36,261 bases of DNA from contig NZ_JACZFR010000027.1 in NCBI RefSeq assembly GCF_014904815.1, positions 1 through 36,261 on the forward strand, read 5' to 3'. A program made the translations under genes and the position numbers. A model generated the notes under the pieces. The model did no database searches, was not told where the DNA came from, and saw only the letters and a list, made by a program, of their open reading frames with translations. This stretch comes from Microbulbifer taiwanensis (lineage in GTDB: Bacteria > Pseudomonadota > Gammaproteobacteria > Pseudomonadales > Cellvibrionaceae). Shown in pieces: positions 17,527 to 26,606 of the stretch; the first letter of the stretch is position 1, and the number at the start of each line of letters is the position of its first letter.

Positions 17527-18042
17527 CTACTTGTCAGCGTTCATACGCTTGACCACTTCGGCAGTCAGATCGCTCTCAGGGCTGACGTAGTAGGCCGAAC
17601 CTGCATCCAGCACGAGATCGAGCTTCCGCTCCTTGATGATCGCTTCCAGTGCAGCCTTGGCTTTGGGCGCCATGGTTTTCTGGATATCCTGACCGACCTG
17701 GGCCTCCATAGCGCGCAGCTTTTTCACCGCAGTCTCAAAGTCGGAGCGCTTGAAGTTCATCTTGCGTTGCTGCTCGGCCTTCTGCTCGTCAGACCAGGTA
17801 ACGCTGTTTTTCTGCGCATCCTCGGCCAGTTTCTGCACTTCCGAGCGAATGGACTCAGCACTGCTCTGCAGTTTTGAGTACTCGGAGCTGGTTTTCAGCG
17901 CATTGACCTTGGACTTGGCGGCCTCGGTGCTCATGATGGCAGCCTGCAGGTTGAAAACGGCAACTTTGGTCTGCGCGACAGCGGCGCCGGAAAGCATGAT
18001 TCCCGCGAGCAGAACTGCGATGACTTTTACATTTTTAAGCAC
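17527..18042 (-). CDS. skp: Periplasmic chaperone Skp/OmpH
   Basis: Skp is a trimeric periplasmic chaperone that holds unfolded outer-membrane proteins on the way to BamA. The 171-residue precursor begins at GTG 18042 (then LKNVKVIAVLLAGIMLSG), with GGAG 8 bases upstream, an excellent fit. The signal peptide ends near AAVAQ (about residue 24). The mature part starts TKVAVFNLQAAI and continues as long charged helices (about 35-120), the tentacles of the family. It ends KLDLVLDAGSAYYVSPESDLTAEVVKRM, typical of OmpH. The frame extends another 26 codons upstream, but those lie before the signal peptide and are rejected. bamA precedes it by 81 bases and lpxD follows by 20. Confidence 0.94.
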   Translation of the reverse strand: MLKNVKVIAVLLAGIMLSGAAVAQTKVAVFNLQAAIMSTEAAKSKVNALKTSSEYSKLQSSAESIRSEVQKLAEDAQKNSVTWSDEQKAEQQRKMNFKRSDFETAVKKLRAMEAQVGQDIQKTMAPKAKAALEAIIKERKLDLVLDAGSAYYVSPESDLTAEVVKRMNADK

Positions 18043-18123
18043 TTCGGATTCTCCATTTTGCTTTATTTTTACTTCACTTTTACTTCGCGGCCACGACACC
18101 CTAAGTGTCTCTTTGGCCAAGCT

Positions 18124-20691
18124 TCAGAAGCTGTTACCCAGCGTGAAATCGAAAACTTTCACTTCGTCTTCGTCACTTTTCTCCAGTGCCTTCGCCACAC
18201 TGAAAGTCAGCGGACCGAAACCGGTGATCCAGGTCAGGCCTATACCGGCGGAGACGCTGATGTGATCCAAGTCTACATCGAAGCAGTTGAGCTGTGAAAT
18301 GCCACAGCTGGTGTCGAATACGTTACCCGCATCGATAAAGAAGGCGGACTGCATGGAACGTTGATCTTTCACGAACGGAATCGGGAAAATGATTTCCGCA
18401 CTGCCCTCTACCAGGATATTGCCACCGAACGGATCGGGATCATTGTCAATAGTGGCAACTTCAAGCTCTCCCGTACTCGCATTCTGCACGTAGCAGAGTG
18501 ACCCAATTCCGTCTTCATTTACAGCACATTCGAAAGGAACATACTGCTGGAAGGGTGTCGATCGCGGGCCCAGAGTATTGCGCTCGAAACCGCGCACCGA
18601 ACCGAAGCCACCGGCGTAGAAGTTTTCGAAGAACGGCAGTTCGGTGGTATCGCCGTAGCTGTCGGCGTAGCCGAGCCTTGTGCGCAGGCGTAAAGTCAGG
18701 TCCTTGGTCAGCGGGCGGAAATACTGCGCGGTGTATAGGGCCTTGTAGTACTCCAGATCCCCCCCTGGGAGGGCCGCCTCTAGAGAGAAGCGCTGAGAGG
18801 TACCGCGGGTGGCGAGAATACCGCGGTTCAGGGTCGAGCGCGCATAGGAGGTTGTTACGGTAAATGAATCAAACTCGTCGCCATTCAGGTCGACAAAGCC
18901 ATCGAGATCCGTATTGAGCAGCGCCGGATCCACCGGCTCGCTCAGGTTCAACGCCTCACCCGCCTCTATCGCTTCCTCCAGCGCGTCTGAGATCCCCCCT
19001 TCGTCGGAGGACAGAATCATGCCGATAAAATTATCATTCGGAACCGGGCTGTCCTTGATTTCCTGGACAGGCCGGGTGCCGACCCCCAGCTCCAGATGGC
19101 TGTACCCCATATTCAGGCCGACCCGGGAAATTTCCGATATCGGATAACCAAAGCTCAGGCCCGCACCATAGCTGGTGGTGTTATAGCTCGACACACCGAT
19201 CTCGGAATAATCGCGTTCCTGATAATAGACATTGAAGCCGCGGCTCACACCGTCCGGCGTAAAGTAGGGATCCGTATAAGAAAAATTAAACACCGACTGG
19301 TAGCGGGAAGTATTCACCGCAAAACCGACCGACTTGCCGGTGCCCAGCCAGTTGTTCTCCTGCACATTGGCACCGAGCACCAGGCCGCTGCGCTGGGCGT
19401 AACCGACAGTGCCACCGATGGTGCCGGACGGCTGCTCTTCCACCGTATACTCGACATCTATCTGGTCGGAAGTACCGGGCACCTCAGTGGTCTCCACCTG
19501 CACTTCCTTGAAATAGCCGAGGCGCTCCAGGCGCACCTTGGACTGTTCGATGCGCGCCGAGGACGCCGAGGCGGATTCCATCTGGCGCATCTCGCGGCGC
19601 AGCACCTCGTCGGTAGTGCGGGTGTTGCCGCGGAAGTTGATGCGACGCACATAGGCGCGCTTGCCCGGATCGATAAAGAAGGTGACCTTTACCGTCTTGT
19701 CTTCCTCGTTCGGCTCCGGCATGCCGTTGACTTCGGCGAAGGTGTAGCCCTCGTTACCGAGGCGCTTGGTAATATAGTCGGACGTGGTGGTCATCAGAAC
19801 CTGGGAAAAGGTCTGCCCCTCGCGCACCAGCAACAGCCGCTTGATTTCCTCTTCCGGCACCACGGGATCGCCGGCCAGATCCACTTCACTCACCGTGTAA
19901 ACGTCGCCCTCGGTGACATTCACAGTGATAAATACACTGCGCTTGTCCGGGCTCAGGGATACCTGGGTCGAATCGATCTTGAATTCCAGGTAGCCGCGGT
20001 CCAGATAATAGGACTCGAGACGCTCCAGGTCGCCGGTGAGCTTTTCGCGGGAATATTTGTCGTCACTGCGCAGCCAGGACAGCCAACCGGTGGTCTGCAG
20101 CTCGAATATATCCCCCAGATCCTCATCGGAGAAAGCGGTATTGCCGACAATATTGATATGCTTGATCGCGGCGACAGAGCCCTCGTCCACCACTACCTTG
20201 AGCTCCACCTGGTTGCGCGGCAGCTCCTTCACTTCGGTCTTAACACTGGCGCCGTAGCGTCCCTGGGCGACATACTGCCGCTGCAGCTCCTGGGCCAGGC
20301 CCTCGAGGGTGGCGCGCTTGAAGATCTGCCCTTCGGCGAGGCCATTCTCTTCCATGCCCTTCAGCAGATCTTCGGTCTTGATGGCCTTGTTGCCGGTGAT
20401 CTCTATCTTGGAAATGGCCGGACGCTCGCGCACGGTGATCACCAGCACACCGTTTTCACGACCTATCTGGATATCCTGAAAGTAACCGGTGCGGAACAGG
20501 GCGCGGGTGGCGCTCTGGATTTCCAGACTTTCGATCTGGTCACCCACGCGTACCGGCAGCGCCGCAAACACGCTACCAGCGGAAACCCGCTGCAGCCCTT
20601 CCACACGAATATCGTTGACCACGAATGACTGAGCGATGGCAGTCAATGGCAGGGCCAGGCCGAGTGAGGCCGCTTTCAGGAAATGATTCAT
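18124..20691 (-). CDS. bamA: Outer membrane protein assembly factor BamA
   Basis: BamA is the core of the machine that folds and inserts beta-barrel proteins into the outer membrane. The 855-residue precursor has a signal peptide (about 1-20; SLGLALPLTAIAQ), five POTRA domains (about 22-420) and a 16-stranded C-terminal barrel. The loop 6 motif VRGF (about 698-701, in GSVRGFERN) is present, and the chain ends in phenylalanine (TLGNSF), as expected for a barrel signal. It is about 45 residues longer than E. coli BamA. The extra length lies in the barrel: an acidic insert at about 540-605 (ISDALEEAIEAGEALNLSEP) and a cysteine-bearing loop at about 720-755, with another Cys pair near 791-801. 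ATG at 20691 is supported by the signal peptide. Confidence 0.97.
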   Translation of the reverse strand: MNHFLKAASLGLALPLTAIAQSFVVNDIRVEGLQRVSAGSVFAALPVRVGDQIESLEIQSATRALFRTGYFQDIQIGRENGVLVITVRERPAISKIEITGNKAIKTEDLLKGMEENGLAEGQIFKRATLEGLAQELQRQYVAQGRYGASVKTEVKELPRNQVELKVVVDEGSVAAIKHINIVGNTAFSDEDLGDIFELQTTGWLSWLRSDDKYSREKLTGDLERLESYYLDRGYLEFKIDSTQVSLSPDKRSVFITVNVTEGDVYTVSEVDLAGDPVVPEEEIKRLLLVREGQTFSQVLMTTTSDYITKRLGNEGYTFAEVNGMPEPNEEDKTVKVTFFIDPGKRAYVRRINFRGNTRTTDEVLRREMRQMESASASSARIEQSKVRLERLGYFKEVQVETTEVPGTSDQIDVEYTVEEQPSGTIGGTVGYAQRSGLVLGANVQENNWLGTGKSVGFAVNTSRYQSVFNFSYTDPYFTPDGVSRGFNVYYQERDYSEIGVSSYNTTSYGAGLSFGYPISEISRVGLNMGYSHLELGVGTRPVQEIKDSPVPNDNFIGMILSSDEGGISDALEEAIEAGEALNLSEPVDPALLNTDLDGFVDLNGDEFDSFTVTTSYARSTLNRGILATRGTSQRFSLEAALPGGDLEYYKALYTAQYFRPLTKDLTLRLRTRLGYADSYGDTTELPFFENFYAGGFGSVRGFERNTLGPRSTPFQQYVPFECAVNEDGIGSLCYVQNASTGELEVATIDNDPDPFGGNILVEGSAEIIFPIPFVKDQRSMQSAFFIDAGNVFDTSCGISQLNCFDVDLDHISVSAGIGLTWITGFGPLTFSVAKALEKSDEDEVKVFDFTLGNSF

Positions 20692-20731
20692 CTACTGTCT
20701 GTCCAGGTTCTTTTATTCGCAATTCCAATTT

Positions 20732-20753
20732 TGTAGGAGCGACAGCTCCTACA
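20732..20753. repeat. REP-like hairpin overlapping the rseP stop
   Basis: TGTAGGAGC (20732-20740) and GCTCCTACA (20745-20753) are perfect 9-bp arms around a GACA loop. Read on the minus strand, the CTGTAGGAGC motif contributes the TAG stop of rseP (20751-20749). It is the same tail as in the lpxB copy and may also act as a transcript 3'-end or mRNA-stabilising hairpin. Confidence 0.75.
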
Positions 20754-22104
20754 GGCGTAGTATGTCGTTGTAGAGTGCCAGCCCCATGATGCAGAGCACC
20801 AATGCCATCCCCACCTGCAGACCGATCAATTGCACCTTCTCCGAAACGGGCGAGCCCTTGATGGCCTCGATGCCGTAGTACAGTAGATGACCTCCGTCGA
20901 GCACGGGGATAGGCAGCAGGTTGAGCACACCCAGGCTGATACTGAGCAGCGCCAACAGCGACAGGAACGACTGCCAGCCGGCATCCGCCGAAGTGCCGGC
21001 CACTTTAGCAATGGTGATAGGGCCGCTCAAGTTCTTGGTTGAGAGCTGGCCGAGCACCAGTTTTTTCAGGCTGTTAAGGGTAAACAGGGTCTTATCCCAG
21101 GTCTCCTGCAAGCCCTTGGCAAAAGCCCCGGTGACGCCATAGTGGTAGGTGCGCACGCGCTCCTCAGGCCAGGATTCCACGACCGGCAGCACGCCGATCT
21201 GGCCGACGCGCTCGCCGCTGTCGAGTGTCACTTCCGCCGGCGTCACCGGCAGCAGCAGTCGCTCGCCGTCACGGCGCACTTCCACTTGTATTTCCTCGCC
21301 GGCGCGGGCGCGCACATAGCCGCTCCAGCCGTCCCAGCCATCGAATTCCCGGCCGTCGGTGGCGACAAGCTCATCGCCCGCGCGCAGCCCCGCCCTGTCG
21401 GCGGCGCTGTCCGGGGTCACCCGGGACAGGGTCATTGTGATCGGCGGGGTCCACAGTTCCAGACCTACTTCCGCCAGCGGGTCGGGCACCTCCTGCCCCG
21501 CCAGCCAGCGGTCGATATCCGCCAGCATGTGGTATTCGAGATCGGAATCCGGGTAGCGCACCGAGAACTCGATACTGCCCGTATCGCCGAGGCGGTTCGC
21601 CAGGCGCCAGTTCAACGCCTGCCAGGTGGGCGTTTCCTCGCCGTCGATGGCGATAATCTCCTGCCCCGGTTCAAGCCCCGCGCGCGCGGCAATGCTGCCA
21701 GGCTCCACCGACTGCACTATGGGAACCGGTCCCGCAGTGCCGCCCATGAACACCGCCCAGAAGAGCACAATTGCCAGCAGGAAGTTGGCAATGGGGCCGG
21801 CGGCGGCAATGGCGATTCGGGCCCAGACGCTCTTGCGGTTGAAGGCCATGTGCAGCTGGTCCTGCGGCACCGCTCCCTCACGCTCGTCGAGCATCTTCAC
21901 ATATCCGCCCAGGGGAATTGCGGAAATAGTGAATTCAGTGCCTTGGCGGTCGTAGCGTGACAGCAGGCGCCGACCGAAGCCCACAGAAAAGCGCAGCACC
22001 TTGACCCCGCACAGGCGCGCCACCAGGAAGTGGCCAAACTCGTGAAAGGACACCAGCACACCGAGGGCGACCAGGGCCCAGATTACTGTCTGAATAAAAT
22101 CCAT
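20749..22104 (-). CDS. rseP: Site-2 intramembrane protease RseP
   Basis: RseP cleaves the anti-sigma factor RseA within the membrane during the sigma-E response, after DegS. The 451-residue protein (E. coli 450) has zinc motif HEFGH at 21-25 in the first membrane span and the second motif LDGGHL (in LPIPVLDGGHLLYY) near residue 395. Between them are two PDZ domains (about 125-210, VPIVQSVEPGSIAARAGLEPGQ, and 215-305, LSRVTPDSAADRAGL). It ends GLALYNDILRL, closely matching the usual family C-terminus, so it is full length even though its TAG stop lies inside a repeat. It is 57 bases before bamA and 60 after dxr. Confidence 0.96.
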   Translation of the reverse strand: MDFIQTVIWALVALGVLVSFHEFGHFLVARLCGVKVLRFSVGFGRRLLSRYDRQGTEFTISAIPLGGYVKMLDEREGAVPQDQLHMAFNRKSVWARIAIAAAGPIANFLLAIVLFWAVFMGGTAGPVPIVQSVEPGSIAARAGLEPGQEIIAIDGEETPTWQALNWRLANRLGDTGSIEFSVRYPDSDLEYHMLADIDRWLAGQEVPDPLAEVGLELWTPPITMTLSRVTPDSAADRAGLRAGDELVATDGREFDGWDGWSGYVRARAGEEIQVEVRRDGERLLLPVTPAEVTLDSGERVGQIGVLPVVESWPEERVRTYHYGVTGAFAKGLQETWDKTLFTLNSLKKLVLGQLSTKNLSGPITIAKVAGTSADAGWQSFLSLLALLSISLGVLNLLPIPVLDGGHLLYYGIEAIKGSPVSEKVQLIGLQVGMALVLCIMGLALYNDILRL

Positions 22105-22164
22105 ACCGTTTACTAATTCTTGCTGTTGCGCGATAGAGCGGCCATATTGCGATCCCTCTGGCGC

Positions 22165-23370
22165 CTAGAGAGCGCCCAGAACCTGCCGCGCCAGCTGTCG
22201 CGCACTGCGATCCGCTGTTTCGACTGCATCCAGCCCAGTCAGTTCAACCGCTTGCGCGCTATTCATGACCCGTTCAATGACTGGCGCAATACTAGTAAAT
22301 GCCAGCCGCCCCTGTAAAAAAGCCTCTACCGCCACCTCATTGGCGGCATTCAATACTGTGGGCGCACTGCCTCCGACATCCATCGCCTCGCGCGCCAGGC
22401 GCAGGCAGGGGAAACGCCGCATATCCGGCGCCTCGAAGTCCAGCCGCCCCTGGGTAATCAGGTCCAGTGCCGCCACGCCGCTGTCGATCCGCTCCGGAAA
22501 GGCCAGCGCATGAGCGATGGGCGTGCGCATATCGGGATTGCCCATCTGTGCCAACAGTGAACCATCCCGGTACTGTACCATCGAGTGCACGATACTCTGC
22601 GGGTGCACCACTACCTCTATCTGCTCCGCGCGCGCGTTGAACAGCAGGCAGGCCTCGATAAACTCCAACCCCTTGTTCATCATGGTGGCGGAATCCACCG
22701 AGATCTTGCGCCCCATGGACCAGTTGGGATGGGCACAGGCCTCATCCGGGGTGACGCGATGCAGGTCATCCACCGCGCGGGTGCGGAAGGGCCCGCCGGA
22801 GCCGGTCAGCAGTATTTTCTCCACACCCGCGTCCTCAAGACTACCCGAAGGCCGCAGGCTCCCGCACGGCTGTGGCAGGCACTGGAATATGGCGTTGTGC
22901 TCGCTGTCGATCGGCAGCAGTTGGGCACCGCTCCCGGCCAGGGCGCGCGTGAATACCGGCCCCGCCATGACCAGCGCCTCTTTATTGGCGAGCAACACCT
23001 TCTTGCCCGCTTCTATTGCCGCCAGCGTCGGGCGCAGGCCCGCAGCGCCGACAATGGCCGCCATCACGGTATCCACACCATCGTCGGCGGCCACTCGGCA
23101 CAGCCCCTCGACACCCCAGAGCACCTCGGTGGCCAGCCCTTCCCCGGCGAGCATTTCGCACAACTCGACAGCTCCCTGCTCGGTCGCCACCACTGCAAAG
23201 CGCGGTGCAAAGCGACGGCATTGCTGTGCCAGCTCACTGACGCGCTCGCGCGCGGTCAGGGCGTAGATGGAGTAACGTTGCGGGTGCCGCGCCAGCACAT
23301 CCAGGGTGCTGACGCCGATGGAGCCGGTGGACCCGAGGACGGTAACGGATTGCGGTTGCGGGGATTGCAT
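22165..23370 (-). CDS. dxr: 1-deoxy-D-xylulose 5-phosphate reductoisomerase
   Basis: Dxr (IspC) converts DXP to methylerythritol 4-phosphate with NADPH, the committed step of the MEP isoprenoid pathway. The 401-residue product (E. coli 398) begins with the NADPH motif [18 protein letters not shown]. It carries [12 protein letters not shown], the metal and substrate segment [42 protein letters not shown] followed by GLEFIEA, and [19 protein letters not shown] at 23370 is chosen as the first codon of the aligned region; the ribosome binding site is weak (AGAGG too far away). It supplies precursor for UppS, encoded two genes upstream. Confidence 0.97.
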   Translation of the reverse strand: MQSPQPQSVTVLGSTGSIGVSTLDVLARHPQRYSIYALTARERVSELAQQCRRFAPRFAVVATEQGAVELCEMLAGEGLATEVLWGVEGLCRVAADDGVDTVMAAIVGAAGLRPTLAAIEAGKKVLLANKEALVMAGPVFTRALAGSGAQLLPIDSEHNAIFQCLPQPCGSLRPSGSLEDAGVEKILLTGSGGPFRTRAVDDLHRVTPDEACAHPNWSMGRKISVDSATMMNKGLEFIEACLLFNARAEQIEVVVHPQSIVHSMVQYRDGSLLAQMGNPDMRTPIAHALAFPERIDSGVAALDLITQGRLDFEAPDMRRFPCLRLAREAMDVGGSAPTVLNAANEVAVEAFLQGRLAFTSIAPVIERVMNSAQAVELTGLDAVETADRSARQLARQVLGAL

Positions 23371-23455
23371 GGGCTAGTGTAATACCTCTAGGGCCTCTGT
23401 CTCGATCGACCCTCGGTTTCGGGTATGGCTCGGAGAATCTGGCTACAGATGCTCG

Positions 23456-24301
23456 CTATAGATATTTGGGCAGTTCACTGGCCAGCGCCGCCATGGTGAA
23501 TACCGGCAGTGCCGCAGAGAGGCTGTCCAATCGATCCAGGATACCCCCGTGACCCGGCAGTATACGGCTGCTGTCCTTGATACCGCGGTGGCGCTTGAAC
23601 ATGCTCTCCACAAGATCGCCGATCACCGAGGCCAGCGCGGTGACCAGTATGCCGAAGGAGAAGAGCAGAGTGTTCTTGAGCGGCAGGCCGAGCAGCATGG
23701 AAACCGCCAGCGCCAGAATCAGGCAGGCGCCCAGGCCGCCGAAGAAACCCTCCCAGGACTTGCCTGGACTGACTTCGCGGGCCAGTTTGTGCCTGCCAAA
23801 CTTGCGCCCGACAAAATAGGCACCCACGTCGGCAGACACCACTACCGCCACCACGAACAGCACCAGCCAGGCGCCGTGATCCTGGCCGCGCAGTATGACC
23901 ATCGACAGCCAGGCCGGCACCAGTACCACCAGGCCGATCACCCCGCGCGCCCAGCGATTGCCCCAAAGCATGGCGCTGGCCGGATAGCTCTGCACCCACA
24001 GGAAGGCCAGCGCCCACCAGCCGCAGGCGACAGCCAGTATCTGGCGCGCGCGGTCGGTATCCGGGTTGGCGAAATCCATCGCAAATACGTACTGGGCGGT
24101 ACCTATCAGCGCCGCGCCGAGGGCGGCGAGGAACACGAAACGCAGGGCGCGATTGAGATTGGACAGGTTGGCCCACTCCCAGCCCCCGAGCAGGATGACC
24201 GCCACCGTCACCATCGAAAACCATTGAATGGGCAGTAGAAACAGCGCCCCGAGAAACAGAGCCACCAACACCAGCGCAGTAATTATTCTTTGTTTTAGCA
24301 C
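23456..24301 (-). CDS. cdsA: Phosphatidate cytidylyltransferase
   Basis: CdsA makes CDP-diacylglycerol from phosphatidic acid and CTP, the common precursor of membrane phospholipids. The 281-residue protein (E. coli 285) is a multi-spanning inner membrane protein. The C-terminal region holds the family signature: SADVGAYFVGRKFGRHKLA, SPGKSWEGFFGG and GHGGILDRLDSL. GTG at 24301 (then LKQRIITALVLVAL) is preferred because the protein aligns there with E. coli CdsA and AAGGG lies 8 bases upstream. An alternative GTG at 24406, only 5 bases after the uppS stop, would add 35 hydrophilic residues with no family counterpart. The start choice therefore leaves a 110-base spacer. Confidence 0.94.
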   Translation of the reverse strand: MLKQRIITALVLVALFLGALFLLPIQWFSMVTVAVILLGGWEWANLSNLNRALRFVFLAALGAALIGTAQYVFAMDFANPDTDRARQILAVACGWWALAFLWVQSYPASAMLWGNRWARGVIGLVVLVPAWLSMVILRGQDHGAWLVLFVVAVVVSADVGAYFVGRKFGRHKLAREVSPGKSWEGFFGGLGACLILALAVSMLLGLPLKNTLLFSFGILVTALASVIGDLVESMFKRHRGIKDSSRILPGHGGILDRLDSLSAALPVFTMAALASELPKYL

Positions 24302-24411
24302 CGTAAAACCCTTATATCTGATTCTCGCGCCCCGCCCCGCCTCTTCGGACGGGTCAGGGGTACAAGGTATTGTTGTCCCGGAGTTGTTCCCTGGAGATTG
24401 GGCCACAGGTT

Positions 24412-25164
24412 TCAGGCCTGCGCCGCAATACCATCCTCACTGCGACCACCGAAGCGGCGATCCCGCTGGCGATAGGTCGCTATGGCGGCATCCAGCGCGC
24501 CCTCGTCAAAATCCGGCCACAGTGTATCCGTGAAATAGAATTCGCTGTAGGCGGCCTGCCACAAAATAAAATTGCTGATGCGCTGTTCGCCGCTGGAGCG
24601 GACCAAAAGGTCTACCGGCGGCAGGTCGGCCAACTGCATATACTCGCCCAGCACCTTCTCGGTGATGGACTCGGGTGAACGCACACCTGCTGCCACTTCC
24701 TCAGCCAGGGCACGCGCGGCCTGGGCGATATCCCACTGACCACCGTAATCTGCCGCGATCACCAGATCGCCGCGCCCGCCTTCACGGGTAATCTCCTCCG
24801 CCTCTTCGATGGCGCGCTGCAGCCGCGGCGAAAAGCGATCGCGCCGCCCGATTACCCGCAGGCGCACGCCCTCCTCCCGCATGCGCCGGGCCTCCTTGCG
24901 CAAGTAGGAGTGGAACAAACTCATCAGCAACTCCACCTCTTTCGGCGGGCGCTGCCAGTTTTCACTGGAGAAGGCGAACAGGGTGAGCGCCTCGATACCG
25001 CGATCGCGACAGGCGGAAAGCAGGTCGCGGATGCGCTCGACACCGGCCTTGTGGCCGGCGGAGGGGGGCAGGCCCCGGCGCGCGGCCCAGCGCCCGTTGC
25101 CATCCATGATGATGGCGACATGGCGCGGGCCGGGAGCGCTCAACTCGGTACCACCGGCAGACAT
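24412..25164 (-). CDS. uppS: Undecaprenyl diphosphate synthase
   Basis: UppS (IspU) adds eight isoprene units in cis to farnesyl diphosphate, giving the carrier lipid for peptidoglycan and O-antigen. The 250-residue protein has the catalytic aspartate D21 in HVAIIMDGNGRWAARRGLP, GHKAGVERIRDLL, LTLFAFSSENWQRP and the C-terminal ISNFILWQAAYSEFYFTDTL followed by WPDFDE. The substrate-binding arginine motif reads RSSGEQR, where E. coli has RTGGEHR, a conservative variation. The ATG shares its A with the TGA stop of frr (TGATG), so translation is coupled. Confidence 0.96.
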   Translation of the reverse strand: MSAGGTELSAPGPRHVAIIMDGNGRWAARRGLPPSAGHKAGVERIRDLLSACRDRGIEALTLFAFSSENWQRPPKEVELLMSLFHSYLRKEARRMREEGVRLRVIGRRDRFSPRLQRAIEEAEEITREGGRGDLVIAADYGGQWDIAQAARALAEEVAAGVRSPESITEKVLGEYMQLADLPPVDLLVRSSGEQRISNFILWQAAYSEFYFTDTLWPDFDEGALDAAIATYRQRDRRFGGRSEDGIAAQA

Positions 25165-25721
25165 CAGATTTCCATCAGGTCTTTTTCTTTGGCTGCCAGC
25201 GCCTTGTCGACATCCGCCACAAACTGGTCTGTAATCTTCTGGATATCGTCGCCCGCGCGCCGCTCGTCGTCTTCGGAAATTTCCTTATCCTTCAGCAGCG
25301 CCTTTACCTCGGCCAGGGCGTCGCGGCGGATATTGCGGATGGAGACGCGCGCGGTCTCCGCCTCACCCTTGGCCTGGCGGATGAAATTCTTGCGGGTTTC
25401 CTCGGTCAGCATCGGCATGGGAATGCGGATCACGGAGCCGGCAGTACTGGGGTTCAGGCCCAGGTCGGACTTCATGATGGCCTTTTCGATATCCGGCACC
25501 AGGTTCTTTTCCCAAGGGGTCACGGACAGGGTGCGCGCATCTTCCACGGTGACATTGGCCACCTGGGACAGGGGTGCGTCGGAGCCATAGTAGGACACGT
25601 GAATTCCGTCGAGAATGCTCGGGTGAGCGCGTCCGGTGCGGATCTTGTTGAAGTTGCTGCCCAGTGCGTCCAGCGCCTTGCTCATACGCGTTTTCGCGTC
25701 TTTTTTAATATCTTCAATCAC
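25164..25721 (-). CDS. frr: Ribosome recycling factor
   Basis: RRF splits post-termination ribosomes together with EF-G. The 185-residue protein has the standard length and begins [20 protein letters not shown], with [37 protein letters not shown], and [13 protein letters not shown] in domain order. The long C-terminal helix is [20 protein letters not shown]. Translation starts at GTG 25721, which overlaps the pyrH stop by four bases (GTGA), and GAGGAAG lies about 6 bases upstream. Its own stop overlaps the uppS start, so pyrH, frr and uppS are translationally coupled. Confidence 0.97.
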   Translation of the reverse strand: MIEDIKKDAKTRMSKALDALGSNFNKIRTGRAHPSILDGIHVSYYGSDAPLSQVANVTVEDARTLSVTPWEKNLVPDIEKAIMKSDLGLNPSTAGSVIRIPMPMLTEETRKNFIRQAKGEAETARVSIRNIRRDALAEVKALLKDKEISEDDERRAGDDIQKITDQFVADVDKALAAKEKDLMEI

Positions 25722-26455
25722 TGTTTCACTTCCTCTTCGATTAGCGTGCCCTCTTCACCGCCCACGACTATATTGAGTAGCGCGCCGGCCTTATCCATGC
25801 GGAACACCCGCACGGGCATATTGTGTTCACGGCACAGGCAGATTGCGGTCAAATCCATTACCCCGAGCTTTTTGTCCAGCACCTCGTCGTAGGTCAGCTG
25901 GTCATAGCGGGTCGCTGTGGGGTCCAGCACCGGGTCGGCGGAATAGACGCCGTCCACCTTGGTCGCCTTCAATACCAGCTCCGCTTCGATTTCGATACCG
26001 CGCAGACATGCGGCAGAGTCGGTGGTAAAGAAGGGATTGCCGGTACCCGCGGCAAAGATCAGCACCTCGCTGCGCTCCAGATAGCGGATGGCCGCGCGGC
26101 GGTCGTAGTGATCGACGATGCCGCTCATCTGGATCGAGGACATGACCCGCGAGGAAATATTGGAGCGCTCCAGGGCGTCGCGCAGGGCCAGCGCATTCAT
26201 GACAGTGGCCAGCATACCCATATGGTCGCCGGTCACCCGATCCAGGCCCGCCGCATTCAGCGCGGCGCCGCGGAACAGGTTGCCACCGCCGACCACCAGC
26301 CCGACCTGCACACCGATACCCACCAGCTGGCCTATCTCCAGCGCCATTTTGTCCAGCACTTTGGGGCTTATCCCAAAGCCCTGGTCGCCCATCAGCTCTT
26401 CGCCGCTGAGCTTTAACAGGATTCGCTTGTACTTGCGGTCTTTAACACCGGGCAT
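25718..26455 (-). CDS. pyrH: UMP kinase
   Basis: PyrH phosphorylates UMP to UDP; the bacterial hexameric enzyme is an amino-acid-kinase fold unrelated to eukaryotic UMP/CMP kinase. The 245-residue product (E. coli 241) shows [19 protein letters not shown], the glycine loop [27 protein letters not shown], and the nucleotide-binding [16 protein letters not shown] and [15 protein letters not shown] at 26455 has AGAGGA upstream. A structured 151-base spacer separates it from tsf; UTP- or GTP-linked control cannot be judged from sequence. Confidence 0.97.
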   Translation of the reverse strand: MPGVKDRKYKRILLKLSGEELMGDQGFGISPKVLDKMALEIGQLVGIGVQVGLVVGGGNLFRGAALNAAGLDRVTGDHMGMLATVMNALALRDALERSNISSRVMSSIQMSGIVDHYDRRAAIRYLERSEVLIFAAGTGNPFFTTDSAACLRGIEIEAELVLKATKVDGVYSADPVLDPTATRYDQLTYDEVLDKKLGVMDLTAICLCREHNMPVRVFRMDKAGALLNIVVGGEEGTLIEEEVKQ

Positions 26456-26521
26456 CCATTGGTCCTCTTGAGCGCGGGCAGGGTTTGCCGCCGAACATTA
26501 CAACAATTTCGGTCATTTACA

Positions 26522-26586
26522 CAGAGGGGTGCCCCGATACGCTCAAATATTGAACGCACCGAAAGCACCCCACTGAGGTGGCCACC
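26522..26586 (-). promoter_or_regulatory. Structured tsf-pyrH spacer
   Basis: Nested pairing is visible: an outer imperfect 11-bp stem (26522-26532 with 26565-26575, one mismatch) encloses a 7-bp stem with a 3-base TAT loop (26540-26556). Just beyond lies GGTGGCCACC, a perfect 10-base palindrome (26577-26586). No T-tract follows, so it may be a pyrH leader structure, an RNA-processing site or a factor-dependent tsf terminator. Confidence 0.4.
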
Positions 26587-26606
26587 CAGAGGCGGCCGCA
26601 AGGCGA

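Noticed and set aside
19096..20628. Plus-strand open frame of about 510 codons opposite bamA
   Set aside because: Antisense shadow of bamA with His/Leu-rich composition and no ribosome binding site.
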